Positions 8,850-18,464 of a DNA stretch of 64,000 nt are shown here, one piece after another. Both the position numbers and the translations under genes were made by a program. Below the pieces are notes generated by a model. The model was not told where the DNA came from. It did no database searches and saw nothing but the letters and a program-made list of their open reading frames with translations. The first letter of the stretch is position 1. Each line of letters starts with the position of its first letter. Source of the stretch: an uncultured Bryobacterales bacterium (lineage in GTDB: Bacteria; Acidobacteriota; Terriglobia; Bryobacterales; UBA6623); contig OY282420.1 in the NCBI GenBank assembly GCA_958295955.1, positions 1,192,435 to 1,256,434 on the forward strand, read 5' to 3'.

Positions 8850-11426
8850 GTGCGCCGATACGATATTTTCGACCGCCTGCGCCGGCCTTTGGTTGCGCCT
8901 TGCGCGGCGCTCGCCGGGGGCATGGCCGCCGCGAACGCCGTCTCTTTCGGTTTTACCGAAACACTGCTCGCGGCGCTCGCTCTCGCCGCTCTGGCGTTGA
9001 CCGCATTGCGCTTCCGCGAGCGCCGCGCCGGACGGGCCGCCTGCTTGTTGGCGCTCGCCTTTGTCGGGGCGCAGAGGGCGCAGCAGCCTGCCGCGGCAAA
9101 CGAGCAGCGCGTCGACCGGGCGCTGCTGCGCTCGGGCGTGCCGCTGGAGACGCCGGTCCGCCTGCGGGGCTGGGTCCGCGAGCCTCCCAAGCGGTTCGCC
9201 GGCGCCGACCGCATCGTCGTGGAGGCGGAATCGCTCTACCAAGACTCGCCTGCCTGGGGAGGCGTGAGCCTGACGGTCAACCGCTATCCCCAAGACCCGC
9301 CTCTGCAGATCGCCTACGGCGAGCGCATCGAGACGCTCGCTCGATTTCGGGAATTGCGGAACTTCGGCAACCCGGGCGCCTTCGACCGCGTCGGGTATCT
9401 CCACCGGCAGGGCATCCATATCAACGCGGCCGTGCGTCCGCGGACGCCCATCCGGCGGCTCGGAAACCGGCGAGCCGGTTCACTGCAAGCCTACGTCCAA
9501 CGCGGACGCAGAGAGCTTCGCGAACGATTCGACGCTTTATGGGGCGGAAGCCGCTCCGCGCCGATTCTGCGGGCGCTGCTGCTCGGCGACAGCTCCCTGC
9601 TGGAAGGCGAGACGACGACCGCCTTTCAACGAACGGGCGCCTATCATGCGCTGGTGATTTCCGGACTGCACATCGGCTTGCTGGCATTCGTTCTGTTGGG
9701 AACCCTGCGGCTCGCCGCCGCGCCTCCCTTCCTGCGCGCGGCGGCGGCGATAGCGGTCGTCGCCGGCTACGTCGCCCTGGCGGAAGCGAAGCTGCCCGCC
9801 ACCCGCGCGGCGATGATGTTCGCGGCGTTTCTGGCCGCGTCGCTGATCTTTCGGCGGAGGCAGGCGCTCAACGTCATCGCCGCGGCCGCCTGCGGTTTCC
9901 TGCTCGTCAAGCCGGAACTGCTTACGGACGCCGGGTTCCAGATGTCGTTCCTGGCCGTTGCGCTGATCGCGGCAATCGGCGTTCCCCTGCTGGAGCGGAC
10001 GATCGAGCCTTACCGGCGCGCGCTGCAAGACATCGACAACCCGGACCGCGACCTGTATCTCGACGTGAGCGCCGCCGAGAAACGCGTCGCGCTGCGCAAC
10101 TGGTTGGAGCCGCTCAAGCAATTGGCGCCGTGGCCGCAGAGGCTGACTACGGCTGTTTTCAGCGGCGTGCTGAGCCTGCTGTGCTGGGCCGGCGCCCTGG
10201 CGTTGATTTCGGCAGTCATGCAACTCGGCATGGCGCTGCCGACGGCTGTTTACTTTCAGCGCGTTTCGTTCAGCGGGGCGTTCGCCAATCTGTTCCTGAC
10301 GCCGGTGCTGGCTTTCACCATACCTTGCGGACTGACCGCCCTTGCCGGCAATTGGGAGTTGCCGGCCGCGGCCGCATCCCTCGGCGCGGATTGGATGCAC
10401 GATTGGACGGTCGCGCTGGCCGCATCCCTGCCTCTGTCCCTGCGCGCGCCTCCGCCGCCGGCCTGGCTCGCGGCGCTGCTGTCGGCGGCTTTGGCCGCAT
10501 GGGCCTGGTCGCTGCGCCGCGCGGGGAGCCGCGGTTGGCCGGGAGCAATACCGGTCGTCGTGCTTGTCGGCGTGTTGTGCATCCATCCTTTTCCGCCGCA
10601 AATCGATGCCGGCCGCCTGGAGCTGACGGCGCTCGACGTGGGGCAAGGCGAATCTTTGTTCGTTGTCTTTCCCGACGGCCGGACGCTCTTGATGGACGGC
10701 GGCGGCCGTCCCGACTTCAGAAGCCCCGAGGAAAAGCGGGCCGAGGCCGGCGACCCGCGGGTTCTCGACATCGGGGAGACCGTCGTTTCGCCGTACTTGT
10801 GGTCGCGTTCGATCCGGCGTCTCGATGTCGTTGCGGTGTCGCATCCCGACGCGGACCACGCCGCAGGGATTCCCGCCGTTCTACGCAACTTCGAAGTCGG
10901 CGAGCTGTGGCTTGGGGACGGCGTTTTCGAGACGGATTATCTGCCGCTGGTCGAGTTGGCGCGCGCGGAGGGCGCAGAGATCGTCCGCGTCAAGCAAGGG
11001 GATGCGCGGGTTTTCGGCGGCGCGCGGGTGGAGGTCTTGCGGCCGGGCCGGCGCATGGACCCGGGCGCCGGGCGGAACGATCTTTCGACCGTGCTTCGAT
11101 TGCGCTTGGCGGAGCACGACTTTCTGCTGACCGGCGACATCGAATCGCGCGCCGAGCAGTCGCTCTTGCAAGAGCTTGCGGGCGACAGAATCGAAGTGTT
11201 GAAAGTCGCCCACCACGGCAGCCGCAATTCCACGAGCGCCGCGTTCCTGGCAAAGACCGGACCCCTGTTCGCCGTGATCTCCGCCGGGTACGACAACACC
11301 TACGGGCACCCGCACCGGGAATTGCTGGAACGCCTGCGCGAGGCGAACGCCTTGCCGCTGAGCACCGACCGCGACGGCGCGGTGTCGATCCTGTCTGACG
11401 GGCGCAGGCTGGAAGTCCGCCGTTAA
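8850..11426 (+). CDS. comEC: DNA internalisation competence protein ComEC/Rec2
   Basis: The 858-residue inner-membrane channel is expected to pass single-stranded DNA into the cytoplasm during natural transformation. An N-terminal membrane region is followed by a soluble OB-like segment (about residues 85-190). A Competence domain (about 220-530) carries the LVISGLHIGL motif. The C-terminal third (about 590-850) is a metallo-beta-lactamase-like domain, with LDVGQGES and the metal motif S-H-P-D-A-D-H and later A-H-H-G-S-R-N-S. Length and domain order match full-length ComEC. The start is GTG 8850. No other com genes are in the window. Confidence 0.93.
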   Translation: MRRYDIFDRLRRPLVAPCAALAGGMAAANAVSFGFTETLLAALALAALALTALRFRERRAGRAACLLALAFVGAQRAQQPAAANEQRVDRALLRSGVPLETPVRLRGWVREPPKRFAGADRIVVEAESLYQDSPAWGGVSLTVNRYPQDPPLQIAYGERIETLARFRELRNFGNPGAFDRVGYLHRQGIHINAAVRPRTPIRRLGNRRAGSLQAYVQRGRRELRERFDALWGGSRSAPILRALLLGDSSLLEGETTTAFQRTGAYHALVISGLHIGLLAFVLLGTLRLAAAPPFLRAAAAIAVVAGYVALAEAKLPATRAAMMFAAFLAASLIFRRRQALNVIAAAACGFLLVKPELLTDAGFQMSFLAVALIAAIGVPLLERTIEPYRRALQDIDNPDRDLYLDVSAAEKRVALRNWLEPLKQLAPWPQRLTTAVFSGVLSLLCWAGALALISAVMQLGMALPTAVYFQRVSFSGAFANLFLTPVLAFTIPCGLTALAGNWELPAAAASLGADWMHDWTVALAASLPLSLRAPPPPAWLAALLSAALAAWAWSLRRAGSRGWPGAIPVVVLVGVLCIHPFPPQIDAGRLELTALDVGQGESLFVVFPDGRTLLMDGGGRPDFRSPEEKRAEAGDPRVLDIGETVVSPYLWSRSIRRLDVVAVSHPDADHAAGIPAVLRNFEVGELWLGDGVFETDYLPLVELARAEGAEIVRVKQGDARVFGGARVEVLRPGRRMDPGAGRNDLSTVLRLRLAEHDFLLTGDIESRAEQSLLQELAGDRIEVLKVAHHGSRNSTSAAFLAKTGPLFAVISAGYDNTYGHPHRELLERLREANALPLSTDRDGAVSILSDGRRLEVRR

Positions 11427-11469
11427 AATCGGAGTGTGCCGCCGCCGGGGTCCACTGCAAAACGCTGTC

Positions 11470-11475
11470 TAAAAT
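11470..11475 (+). promoter_or_regulatory. Candidate -10 element before the restriction-modification genes
   Basis: TAAAAT lies in the 95-nt gap between comEC and the methyltransferase gene. It ends 4 nt before a 9-codon ORF and 46 nt before the methyltransferase ATG. No good -35 element is seen, as for the other TAnnnT boxes in this window. Confidence 0.35.
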
Positions 11476-11479
11476 AGAA

Positions 11480-11509
11480 ATGCATGGGGAGTCGATTCCG
11501 CAGGCTTGA
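11480..11509 (+). CDS. Possible 9-codon leader ORF upstream of the methyltransferase
   Basis: ATG 11480 opens a nine-codon frame (M-H-G-E-S-I-P-Q-A) that ends at TGA 11507-11509, 12 nt before the methyltransferase ATG and in the same frame. It begins 4 nt after a TAAAAT hexamer, so it could be the first, leaderless ORF on the transcript. A role in limiting or coupling expression of the restriction-modification operon is conjecture; a chance ORF is equally possible. Confidence 0.2.
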   Translation: MHGESIPQA

Positions 11510-11521
11510 CCGCCGGCGGGA

Positions 11522-12454
11522 ATGAGAATCATGGAAGCGCAACCGCTACGCGCCTTTGCCGATGCTGCGCCGGCAAAGCCCGGCGCGGACTGCTCCGCGG
11601 CGCCGGCAGACCAAGCCGATGCCGGCAACCGGGCCGTGCTCGCCTGCGCGGACAACACGGCCTTCATACAGCGCCTGCCCGATGCGGGCATGAAGCTGAT
11701 CGTCACTTCCCCGCCCTACAACCTGGGTAAGGATTACGAGTCCCGATCGCCGCTCGACGCCTGGCTCGCGGCGCAGGAACGGGTGATCGGCGAGTGCGTC
11801 CGGGCGCTGCATCCGCGCGGCTCGCTCTGCTGGCAGGTGGGGAACTACGTGGAAAACGGAGAGATCGTTCCCCTCGACGCCGTGCTTTATCCCTTGTTCC
11901 GCAAGCACGGGCTCAAGCTGCGCAACCGGATCGTTTGGCATTTCGGGCACGGCCTGCACTGCACGAAGCGGCTTTCCGGCCGCTACGAGACGATCAACTG
12001 GTGGACGAAAAGCGACGATTACACCTGGAACCTGGACCCGATTCGGGTTCCCTCCAAGTATCCGCAAAAGCGTCACTTCAAGGGGCCGAACATCGGCAAG
12101 CTGTCGGGGAATCCGAACGGAAAGAATCCGAGCGACGTATGGGCCTTTCCGAACGTGAAGAACAACCACCCGGAGAAGACGATTCATCCTTGCCAGTTCC
12201 CCGTCGAGTTGGTGGAACGGCTCGTGCTCTCCATGACCGACGCGGACGACGCGGTGCTCGACCCCTACATGGGAGTCGGCTCGTCGGTCGTCGCCGCGCT
12301 GATGCACGGGCGGACGGCCTACGGGTGCGACATCGTGCCGGAATACGTGGACATCGCCCGCGAGCGGGTGCGCCGGCTCCGCGCGGGGAAGCTGCGCACC
12401 CGTCCGATGGGCAAGCCCGTTTACGACCCCGCGCTGCCCAACGGCGGGCATTGA
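11522..12454 (+). CDS. Type II DNA methyltransferase (N4-cytosine or N6-adenine) of a BstYI-like system
   Basis: The 310-residue enzyme would add a methyl group from S-adenosylmethionine to an exocyclic amino group in DNA. The catalytic motif IV is T-S-P-P-Y (residues 62-66) near the N-terminus. The SAM-binding motif I is D-P-Y-M-G-V-G (247-253) near the C-terminus. This circular permutation is the beta class. S-P-P-Y is more usual in N4-cytosine enzymes, so m4C is the better guess. The gene overlaps the endonuclease gene by one base (TGATG) and precedes it, so protection is translated first. By partner identity the site should be close to RGATCY, which is inference. ATG 11531 is an alternative start. 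Confidence 0.88.
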   Translation: MRIMEAQPLRAFADAAPAKPGADCSAAPADQADAGNRAVLACADNTAFIQRLPDAGMKLIVTSPPYNLGKDYESRSPLDAWLAAQERVIGECVRALHPRGSLCWQVGNYVENGEIVPLDAVLYPLFRKHGLKLRNRIVWHFGHGLHCTKRLSGRYETINWWTKSDDYTWNLDPIRVPSKYPQKRHFKGPNIGKLSGNPNGKNPSDVWAFPNVKNNHPEKTIHPCQFPVELVERLVLSMTDADDAVLDPYMGVGSSVVAALMHGRTAYGCDIVPEYVDIARERVRRLRAGKLRTRPMGKPVYDPALPNGGH

Positions 12455-13065
12455 TGCGGATCAAGGCGCGCTACTCGCATCTCAACGGCGAGGAATATCT
12501 GCTTGTCCACCGCAAGCAGTTATGGCAGGAAGTGCAAGAGGTGATAGCGGAAGTCGATGCTTCGGCCTGTCGAACCAAGATCTCGCAGGAAAAGAACATG
12601 CGGGGAAAACTGCTGTTCTCCCCCAGCGCCATGAACCAAAAATTCAAGGACGGGCTTCAGGCGCGAGGCTGGAGTGAGCGCAGAAGCACGTTCTGGGTAA
12701 CTGACGACGACAAGCTCCTACGCGGGATATACGGACTTTCAGCGGACGAGCAGAAGCAGGCGATCGAAGATGCCGGGCGCACGCCGATTATGTCCTACAA
12801 CCAAACCGATTTCGTGAAGGACCGCGTCGCGGTGGAAGTGCAGTTCGGCAAGTACGCCTTCGTTGCACATGACCTGTTCGTGAAGCATCTCAGCTTCTAC
12901 GTCTCGGACATTATCGATGTCGGGATCGAGATATTGCCCATGAAGGAGTTGGAACGGGAAATGTCTTCCGGCGTTCCCTACTACGAACGGGACTTGCTGA
13001 ACGTTCTCCGGCAAGGGCGCGGCGTTCCGGCCGTCCCATTGGCGCTCATGGGAATCGCGCCTTGA
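12454..13065 (+). CDS. BstYI/BglII-family type II restriction endonuclease
   Basis: The 203-residue protein is recognisable as the BstYI branch of the BglII restriction endonuclease family, from memory of that sequence; the length is the same. The PD-(D/E)XK variant of this family uses D-x(8)-E-x-Q, and here Asp119, Glu128 and Gln130 sit in QTDFVKDR and VEVQFGKYAF, the same numbers reported for BstYI. Other matching stretches are YSHLNGEEYL, FVKHLSFYVSDI and the C-terminal RQGRGVPAVPL. The expected activity is cutting of RGATCY in unmodified foreign DNA. The start ATG 12454 overlaps the methyltransferase stop. No mobility gene flanks the pair. Confidence 0.9.
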   Translation: MRIKARYSHLNGEEYLLVHRKQLWQEVQEVIAEVDASACRTKISQEKNMRGKLLFSPSAMNQKFKDGLQARGWSERRSTFWVTDDDKLLRGIYGLSADEQKQAIEDAGRTPIMSYNQTDFVKDRVAVEVQFGKYAFVAHDLFVKHLSFYVSDIIDVGIEILPMKELEREMSSGVPYYERDLLNVLRQGRGVPAVPLALMGIAP

Positions 13066-13087
13066 GAGCTTTGCGCTCGGTCAAGTA

Positions 13088-13093
13088 TATAAT
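13088..13093 (+). promoter_or_regulatory. Candidate -10 element before the PSD1 cytochrome gene
   Basis: A consensus TATAAT lies within the AT-rich string between the endonuclease stop and ATG 13112, leaving an 18-nt distance to the start codon. TTGAGA at 13062-13067 could serve as a weak -35 only with a shifted -10. Confidence 0.4.
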
Positions 13094-13111
13094 TTTCGTA
13101 TAACAAACGTC

Positions 13112-15589
13112 ATGCGCTTGCGGCACTCGATTTGCATCTGGATTCTCGCCGCCCCGCTTTCGATTGCGGCGGCGGATTTGGCCGAAGAGGCGAACGCCGT
13201 CCTCCGGGAAAACTGCCGCATGTGCCACGGCGCGGCCATGCAGCAGTCGGGGTTGGATTTGCGCACGCGCGCCGGCATCCTGCAAGGCGGCGAGCGCGGC
13301 CCCGCGGTCACCGGCGCCAATCCGAGCCGGAGTTGGCTTTGGAAGCTGACGACGCATCAGACGAAGCCTTCCATGCCGCCGGGCCGCAAGCTTCCCGACG
13401 AACAAATCGAGGTGCTGCGCAAGTGGATCATGGCGGGCGCGCCCATGCCCGAATCGGCGGTTTCGGACGAGGAAGCCGAGCGCCTGGCGGCTCTGAAAAA
13501 ACTCGAAGAGCGGCCGATCAGCGACGAGGAGCGGCAATGGTGGGCGTTTCGGAAGCCGGTCAGGCTCGCGGTTCCCGGCGGCAAGGAAAACGCCGTCGAC
13601 GGGTTTTTGGCAGCCGCGCTGCGGGAGAAGGGATTGCAGCCCGGCCCGCCGGCCGACAAGCGGACGCTCGTCCGGCGGGTTTATCTGGACCTGATCGGGC
13701 TGCCGCCCAGCCCGGAGGAAACGCGGGCGTTCCTCGCCGACGACGCTCCGGACGCCTGGGAGCGCTTGGTCGAGAGCCTGCTCGCCTCGCCGCACTACGG
13801 AGAGCGCTGGGGGCGGCACTGGCTCGACCTGGTGCATTACGCCGACTCCGGCGGTTACGAGCGCGACTTCGACTGGCCCACGATGTGGCGCTACCGCGAC
13901 TACGTCGTCGATGCGTTCAATAACGACAAGCGCTACGACGACTTCATCCGCGAGCAGATCGCCGGCGACGAAATCGCCCCCAACTCCGCCGCAGCCCACG
14001 TCGCCACCGGCTTTCTGCGCATGGTGTTGGACAACAACGTCAAGGACGAGCGGACGCGGATGGACGAGCTCGACGACAACGTGGCCACCACGGCGCAGAC
14101 CTTCCTGGGCATGACGGTGCAATGCGCGCGCTGCCACAACCACAAGTTCGACCCGATTCCGCAAAAAGACTACTACCAGATGCAGGCCGTGTTTTTCTCG
14201 ACGGTCGGCGTGGACTATCCCCTTGTCCCGCAGAGCGTCGTCGCCGCGCACAAGGCGGAGAACGCATCCATCGCCGAACGTCAGAAGCCGCTCAAGGCGC
14301 GCATCGCCGAGTTGGAAAAGCCGCGCCGCGACGCTCTGTTCGAGACCAAGCTCGACTCCCTGCCCGCCTACTACCGCGAGGCTTGGGAAACGCCCTCCGC
14401 CGAACGGACGGAGGGGCAGCGCCTCAACGCCCGCCAAGTGGAAGCGCTTTTCAAACAGATCGTAATCGACGACATTCTGGCCCTCATGAGCGCGGGCGAG
14501 CGGCAGGAGCGCGAGGACTTGCAGTTGCAGATCGCCGTTCTGGAAGACAAGCGCCCGGCGCCCTACCCCACGGCGCGGACCATTACCGAGGACGGCCGCC
14601 AAGCGCTGCCTTCGTATTTCCTGCACCGAGGCAACCCTGACAGCAAGGGCTCGCGCATGGACGGCGGCGTGCTGACCGTCGCCGCGAACGGGGAGTTCCG
14701 CATCCCGGCGCCGCCCGAGAGCGCAGCGACAAGTTGGCGCCGCAAGCATTTCGCGGATTGGATCGCCTCGGGCGACAACCCGCTCACCGCGCGCGTCATG
14801 GTCAATCGCATCTGGCAGCACCACTTCGGCGAAGGCATCGTGCGCAGCCCGAGCAACTTCGGCAAGACGGGCGTTGCGCCGTCGCACCCCGAATTACTGG
14901 ATTGGCTCGCCGTCGAATTCGTGGAATCCGGCTGGTCGGTCAAGCACATGCACCGCCTCATGTTGAAATCGGAGGCGTATCGGATGGCCGACCGGGACAT
15001 TCCCGCGAATCTGGAAAAAGACCGCGAAAACCGATTCTTCTGGCGGCAGACGCGGAACCGGCTGGAGGCCGAGGCGATCCGCGACCAGATACTGGCGGTC
15101 GCCGGCACGCTGGACCGCAAACGGGGCGGACCCGCCGTGCGCCCCTACATCGATCCGAAGCTGTTTCAATCGAGCACGGACCGCACTTGGCCGGGCAAGA
15201 CCGTCGGCGACCCGGAAACCTGGCGGCGCAGCCTCTATGTGTTCTCCAAACGCTCGATCCGCTATCCGATGTTCGAGGCGTTCGATCAGCCCGACATGGT
15301 CGCCTCGTGCAGCCGCCGGACGCGCTCGACCGTCGCCCCGCAGGCGCTGTTGATGATGAACAACGCTGACGTGCTGCTGCAGGCCAAATATTTTGCGCAA
15401 CGGGTCATGCTCGAAGCGGGGCACGAACCGGAGGCGCGCATCGACCGGGCGTTCGAATTGGCTTTGGCGCGGCTCCCCAGCGCAACGGAAAAGCGCGCGG
15501 CCCTCGACTTCGTCGCCACCGTCCCGACGGGACTGGTGGATCTGTGCCAGGCGCTGTTCAACTTGAACGAGTTCGTTTACCGGCCGTAG
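13112..15589 (+). CDS. Secreted PSD1 c-type cytochrome with DUF1549 and DUF1553 domains
   Basis: The 825-residue protein has a signal peptide (to about residue 22) and an N-terminal PSD1/YTV-type cytochrome c domain with one haem site, C-R-M-C-H at 35-39. It also has a distal Met-rich stretch (PSMPPGRKL). Residues about 160-370 match DUF1549, including a second C-A-R-C-H-N-H-K-F-D-P motif near 338, and about 530-780 match DUF1553. These proteins are abundant in Planctomycetota, Verrucomicrobiota and Acidobacteriota. They are normally paired with a Tat-exported DUF1501 protein and are linked to breakdown of complex, often sulfated, glycans. That partner is missing here. The reaction is not established for the family. 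Confidence 0.9.
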   Translation: MRLRHSICIWILAAPLSIAAADLAEEANAVLRENCRMCHGAAMQQSGLDLRTRAGILQGGERGPAVTGANPSRSWLWKLTTHQTKPSMPPGRKLPDEQIEVLRKWIMAGAPMPESAVSDEEAERLAALKKLEERPISDEERQWWAFRKPVRLAVPGGKENAVDGFLAAALREKGLQPGPPADKRTLVRRVYLDLIGLPPSPEETRAFLADDAPDAWERLVESLLASPHYGERWGRHWLDLVHYADSGGYERDFDWPTMWRYRDYVVDAFNNDKRYDDFIREQIAGDEIAPNSAAAHVATGFLRMVLDNNVKDERTRMDELDDNVATTAQTFLGMTVQCARCHNHKFDPIPQKDYYQMQAVFFSTVGVDYPLVPQSVVAAHKAENASIAERQKPLKARIAELEKPRRDALFETKLDSLPAYYREAWETPSAERTEGQRLNARQVEALFKQIVIDDILALMSAGERQEREDLQLQIAVLEDKRPAPYPTARTITEDGRQALPSYFLHRGNPDSKGSRMDGGVLTVAANGEFRIPAPPESAATSWRRKHFADWIASGDNPLTARVMVNRIWQHHFGEGIVRSPSNFGKTGVAPSHPELLDWLAVEFVESGWSVKHMHRLMLKSEAYRMADRDIPANLEKDRENRFFWRQTRNRLEAEAIRDQILAVAGTLDRKRGGPAVRPYIDPKLFQSSTDRTWPGKTVGDPETWRRSLYVFSKRSIRYPMFEAFDQPDMVASCSRRTRSTVAPQALLMMNNADVLLQAKYFAQRVMLEAGHEPEARIDRAFELALARLPSATEKRAALDFVATVPTGLVDLCQALFNLNEFVYRP

Positions 15590-15604
15590 CGCCCCGGCGC
15601 GGAT

Positions 15605-16054
15605 TCACCTGCCGCTCGAGCCGAATCCGGACGCGCCCCGCGCGGTCTCCGCCAGATCGTCCGCGGCCTGCCATTCGACCGCCGCGTAACTGCCGACAAC
15701 CAGTTGGGCGACGCGGTCTCCGGGGCGCACGATATAGGGCGCGGGGCCGTGATTGATGAGCGTCACGCGCAACTCTCCGCGATAGCCGGGGTCGATCGTC
15801 CCCGGACTGTTGAGCAAGGTGACGCCGTGCTTCCGCGCCATGCCGCTGCGCGGGCGAACCTGGCCTTCGTAACCGGGCGGTATCTCGACCGCGATTCCGG
15901 TGCCGACGCTGGCCCAGCTTCCCGGCGGGATTTCGGCGGCTTCGACCGCATGCAGATCCATGCCCGCGTCTTCTGTCGAACCGTGCGCCGACGACGGGAT
16001 GCGGGCGGCGTCATCGAGCTTCGCAAAGCGCAGAGTCAGACGAGCGGCCGCCAT
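15605..16054 (-). CDS. dut: Deoxyuridine 5'-triphosphate nucleotidohydrolase (dUTPase)
   Basis: The 149-residue protein hydrolyses dUTP to dUMP and pyrophosphate, keeping uracil out of DNA and feeding dTMP synthesis. All five trimeric dUTPase motifs are visible: I A-G-M-D-L-H-A, II R-P-R-S-G-M-A, III G-T-I-D-P-G-Y-R-G-E, IV R-V-A-Q-L-V-V and V R-G-A-S-G-F-G-S-S-G. ATG 16054 is chosen over an upstream ATG 16075 because it gives the usual N-terminus and because a TAGCAT hexamer (16066-16071) sits 11 nt before it. It is convergent with the PSD1 gene (15-nt gap) and divergent from the DUF1554-like gene. Confidence 0.95.
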   Translation of the reverse strand: MAAARLTLRFAKLDDAARIPSSAHGSTEDAGMDLHAVEAAEIPPGSWASVGTGIAVEIPPGYEGQVRPRSGMARKHGVTLLNSPGTIDPGYRGELRVTLINHGPAPYIVRPGDRVAQLVVGSYAAVEWQAADDLAETARGASGFGSSGR

Positions 16055-16109
16055 GAGAGCAAACAATGCTAACACGGCGCGCTCAGCCGTCCCCGCGTCC
16101 GCGTAATGC

Positions 16110-16118
16110 TGTTAAACT
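16110..16118 (+). promoter_or_regulatory. Extended -10 promoter element for the small secreted protein
   Basis: TGTTAAACT fits an extended -10 (TGnTAnnnT). It gives a leader of about 45 nt that contains a good Shine-Dalgarno sequence (GAGGAGG, about 16157-16163) before ATG 16169. Confidence 0.4.
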
Positions 16119-16168
16119 CTTTGGTTGCCGAGCGGCCGCAACTCGGTCCGCCGGCAGAGGAGGACAAC

Positions 16169-16813
16169 ATGACCAGGATTTTATTCGCCGCGGCGACGGC
16201 CGCGCTTTTCGGGCTTGCCGCCGCACCGGCGTCCGCCCAGCAGATGACTTTTTTCTTGACCAGCGAGGGGCCGGGCCAGGGCGCGAACCTTAACGGCTTG
16301 GCCGGCGCCGACGCGCACTGCGAGAAGCTTGCCGCTTCGGCCGGCGCCGGCGGCAAGACGTGGCGCGCCTATCTGAGCGCCGGCGCGGCGGACGGCAAAG
16401 CCGCCGTCAACGCCCGCGACCGCATCGGCAGCGGCCCCTGGCATAACGTCAAGGGCGTGAAGGTCGCCGAAAACGTCGCGGATCTGCATTCCGACAACAA
16501 CAAGCTCAGCAAAGAAAACTCGATCAGCGAGAAGGGCGAAATGCTCAACGGGCGCGGCGATACGCCGAACCGCCACGACGTGCTGACCGGTTCGCAACTC
16601 GACGGCACGGCCTTTTCCGACGGCGAAGACCACACCTGCAGCAATTGGACGAGCACCGGCGAGGGCAGCGCGCAGGTCGGCCATCATGACCGGACGGGCG
16701 GCGGCGCAAACCCGACGTCGTGGAATTCGGCGCACGGCTCCCGCGGCTGCACGCTCGAGAATTTACGCGGGACGGGCGGCAACGGGCACTTCTACTGCTT
16801 CGCGACCGACTGA
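16169..16813 (+). CDS. Small secreted protein, DUF1554/lectin-like
   Basis: The 214-residue protein has a standard signal peptide (about 23 residues, cleavage after ASA). The mature part resembles proteins annotated as lectin-like or DUF1554, with L-T-S-E-G-P-G-Q-G-A-N-L-x-G-L-A-G-A-D-A-H-C and a conserved G-R-G-D-T-P-N-R-H-D, T-C-x-N-W-T-S-x-G-E-G-S-A-Q-V-G-H-H-D-R core. Four cysteines in the mature protein suggest two disulfides, which fits a periplasmic or extracellular location. A glycan-binding role is a guess from the family name. It has its own promoter and Shine-Dalgarno. It ends 16 nt before the histone-deacetylase-family gene, which may be co-transcribed. Confidence 0.65.
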   Translation: MTRILFAAATAALFGLAAAPASAQQMTFFLTSEGPGQGANLNGLAGADAHCEKLAASAGAGGKTWRAYLSAGAADGKAAVNARDRIGSGPWHNVKGVKVAENVADLHSDNNKLSKENSISEKGEMLNGRGDTPNRHDVLTGSQLDGTAFSDGEDHTCSNWTSTGEGSAQVGHHDRTGGGANPTSWNSAHGSRGCTLENLRGTGGNGHFYCFATD

Positions 16814-16829
16814 GGCCGCGGCAGCCGGC

Positions 16830-17774
<945 letters not shown>

Positions 17775-17836
17775 GCCGCGCGGCCGACTCGATTCAAATG
17801 GCCGGCTGTCGCCATCCATGTGTCCGCTTGCGGCGG

Positions 17837-18406
17837 TCAACCGGCGCGGGGCGCCAATAACTCGGCCATCGTGAAGAGGGCGGCGAAACCGCAGCCCAGA
17901 GCTTCGACGGCTTGCCGGCCGCCTTGTTCGCGGTCGACGACGCAGGCGGCGCCCAGCACGTTCATCCCGGCGGCGCCGGCCCGCTCGATCGCCGTGACGG
18001 TGGAGCCGCCCGTGGTGCAAACGTCATCGAGAATCACGCAATCGACGCCCGCCGTCTGCGCCAAGCCTTCGAGATACCGCTCGCGCCCATGTTTTTTCGC
18101 CTCTTTGCGGATCAGGAAGCCGTTCATCCCGCAGCCGGATTCCAGAGACTCCCGCGCCAGCGCGCAGACCACCGGATCCGCTCCCATCGTGAGCCCCCCT
18201 ACGGCCCGCGGACGCCAGCCCCTTTCGTCGATCGCGGCGAGCAGCAAACGGCCGATGAGCGGCATGGCCTCCGCGCGGAGCGTCGTCAGGCGGCAGTCCA
18301 CGTAGATATCGCTTTTCTGCCCCGAGGCGAGCGTGAACTCCCCGCGCATCACCGAGTGCGCGCGCAGGATTTCCTTGAGACGGCTGCGGTCGTCGAGACG
18401 ATCCAT
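17837..18406 (-). CDS. pyrE: Orotate phosphoribosyltransferase
   Basis: PyrE joins orotate to PRPP to make OMP, the fifth step of de novo pyrimidine synthesis, as a soluble dimer. The 189-residue protein has the PRPP-binding loop D-D-V-C-T-T-G-G-S-T (V-I-L-D-D-V-C-T-T-G-G) and the catalytic flexible loop R-K-E-A-K-K-H-G-R. The N-terminal F-x-L-A-S-G-Q-K-S-D-I-Y-V-D motif is diagnostic. It lies 58 nt after the tamB-like gene on the same strand and could be read from that operon; no separate promoter is obvious. Confidence 0.95.
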   Translation of the reverse strand: MDRLDDRSRLKEILRAHSVMRGEFTLASGQKSDIYVDCRLTTLRAEAMPLIGRLLLAAIDERGWRPRAVGGLTMGADPVVCALARESLESGCGMNGFLIRKEAKKHGRERYLEGLAQTAGVDCVILDDVCTTGGSTVTAIERAGAAGMNVLGAACVVDREQGGRQAVEALGCGFAALFTMAELLAPRAG

Positions 18407-18464
18407 CTTGACACAAGCTTGCCACGAGCGAGCGGCGGCTTGTCAACCGGGAGCCGCGGCCGGG

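Noticed and set aside
8837..11398. 853-codon frame overlapping comEC on the same strand
   Set aside because: ComEC motifs are complete in the other frame; this one is extremely Arg-rich.
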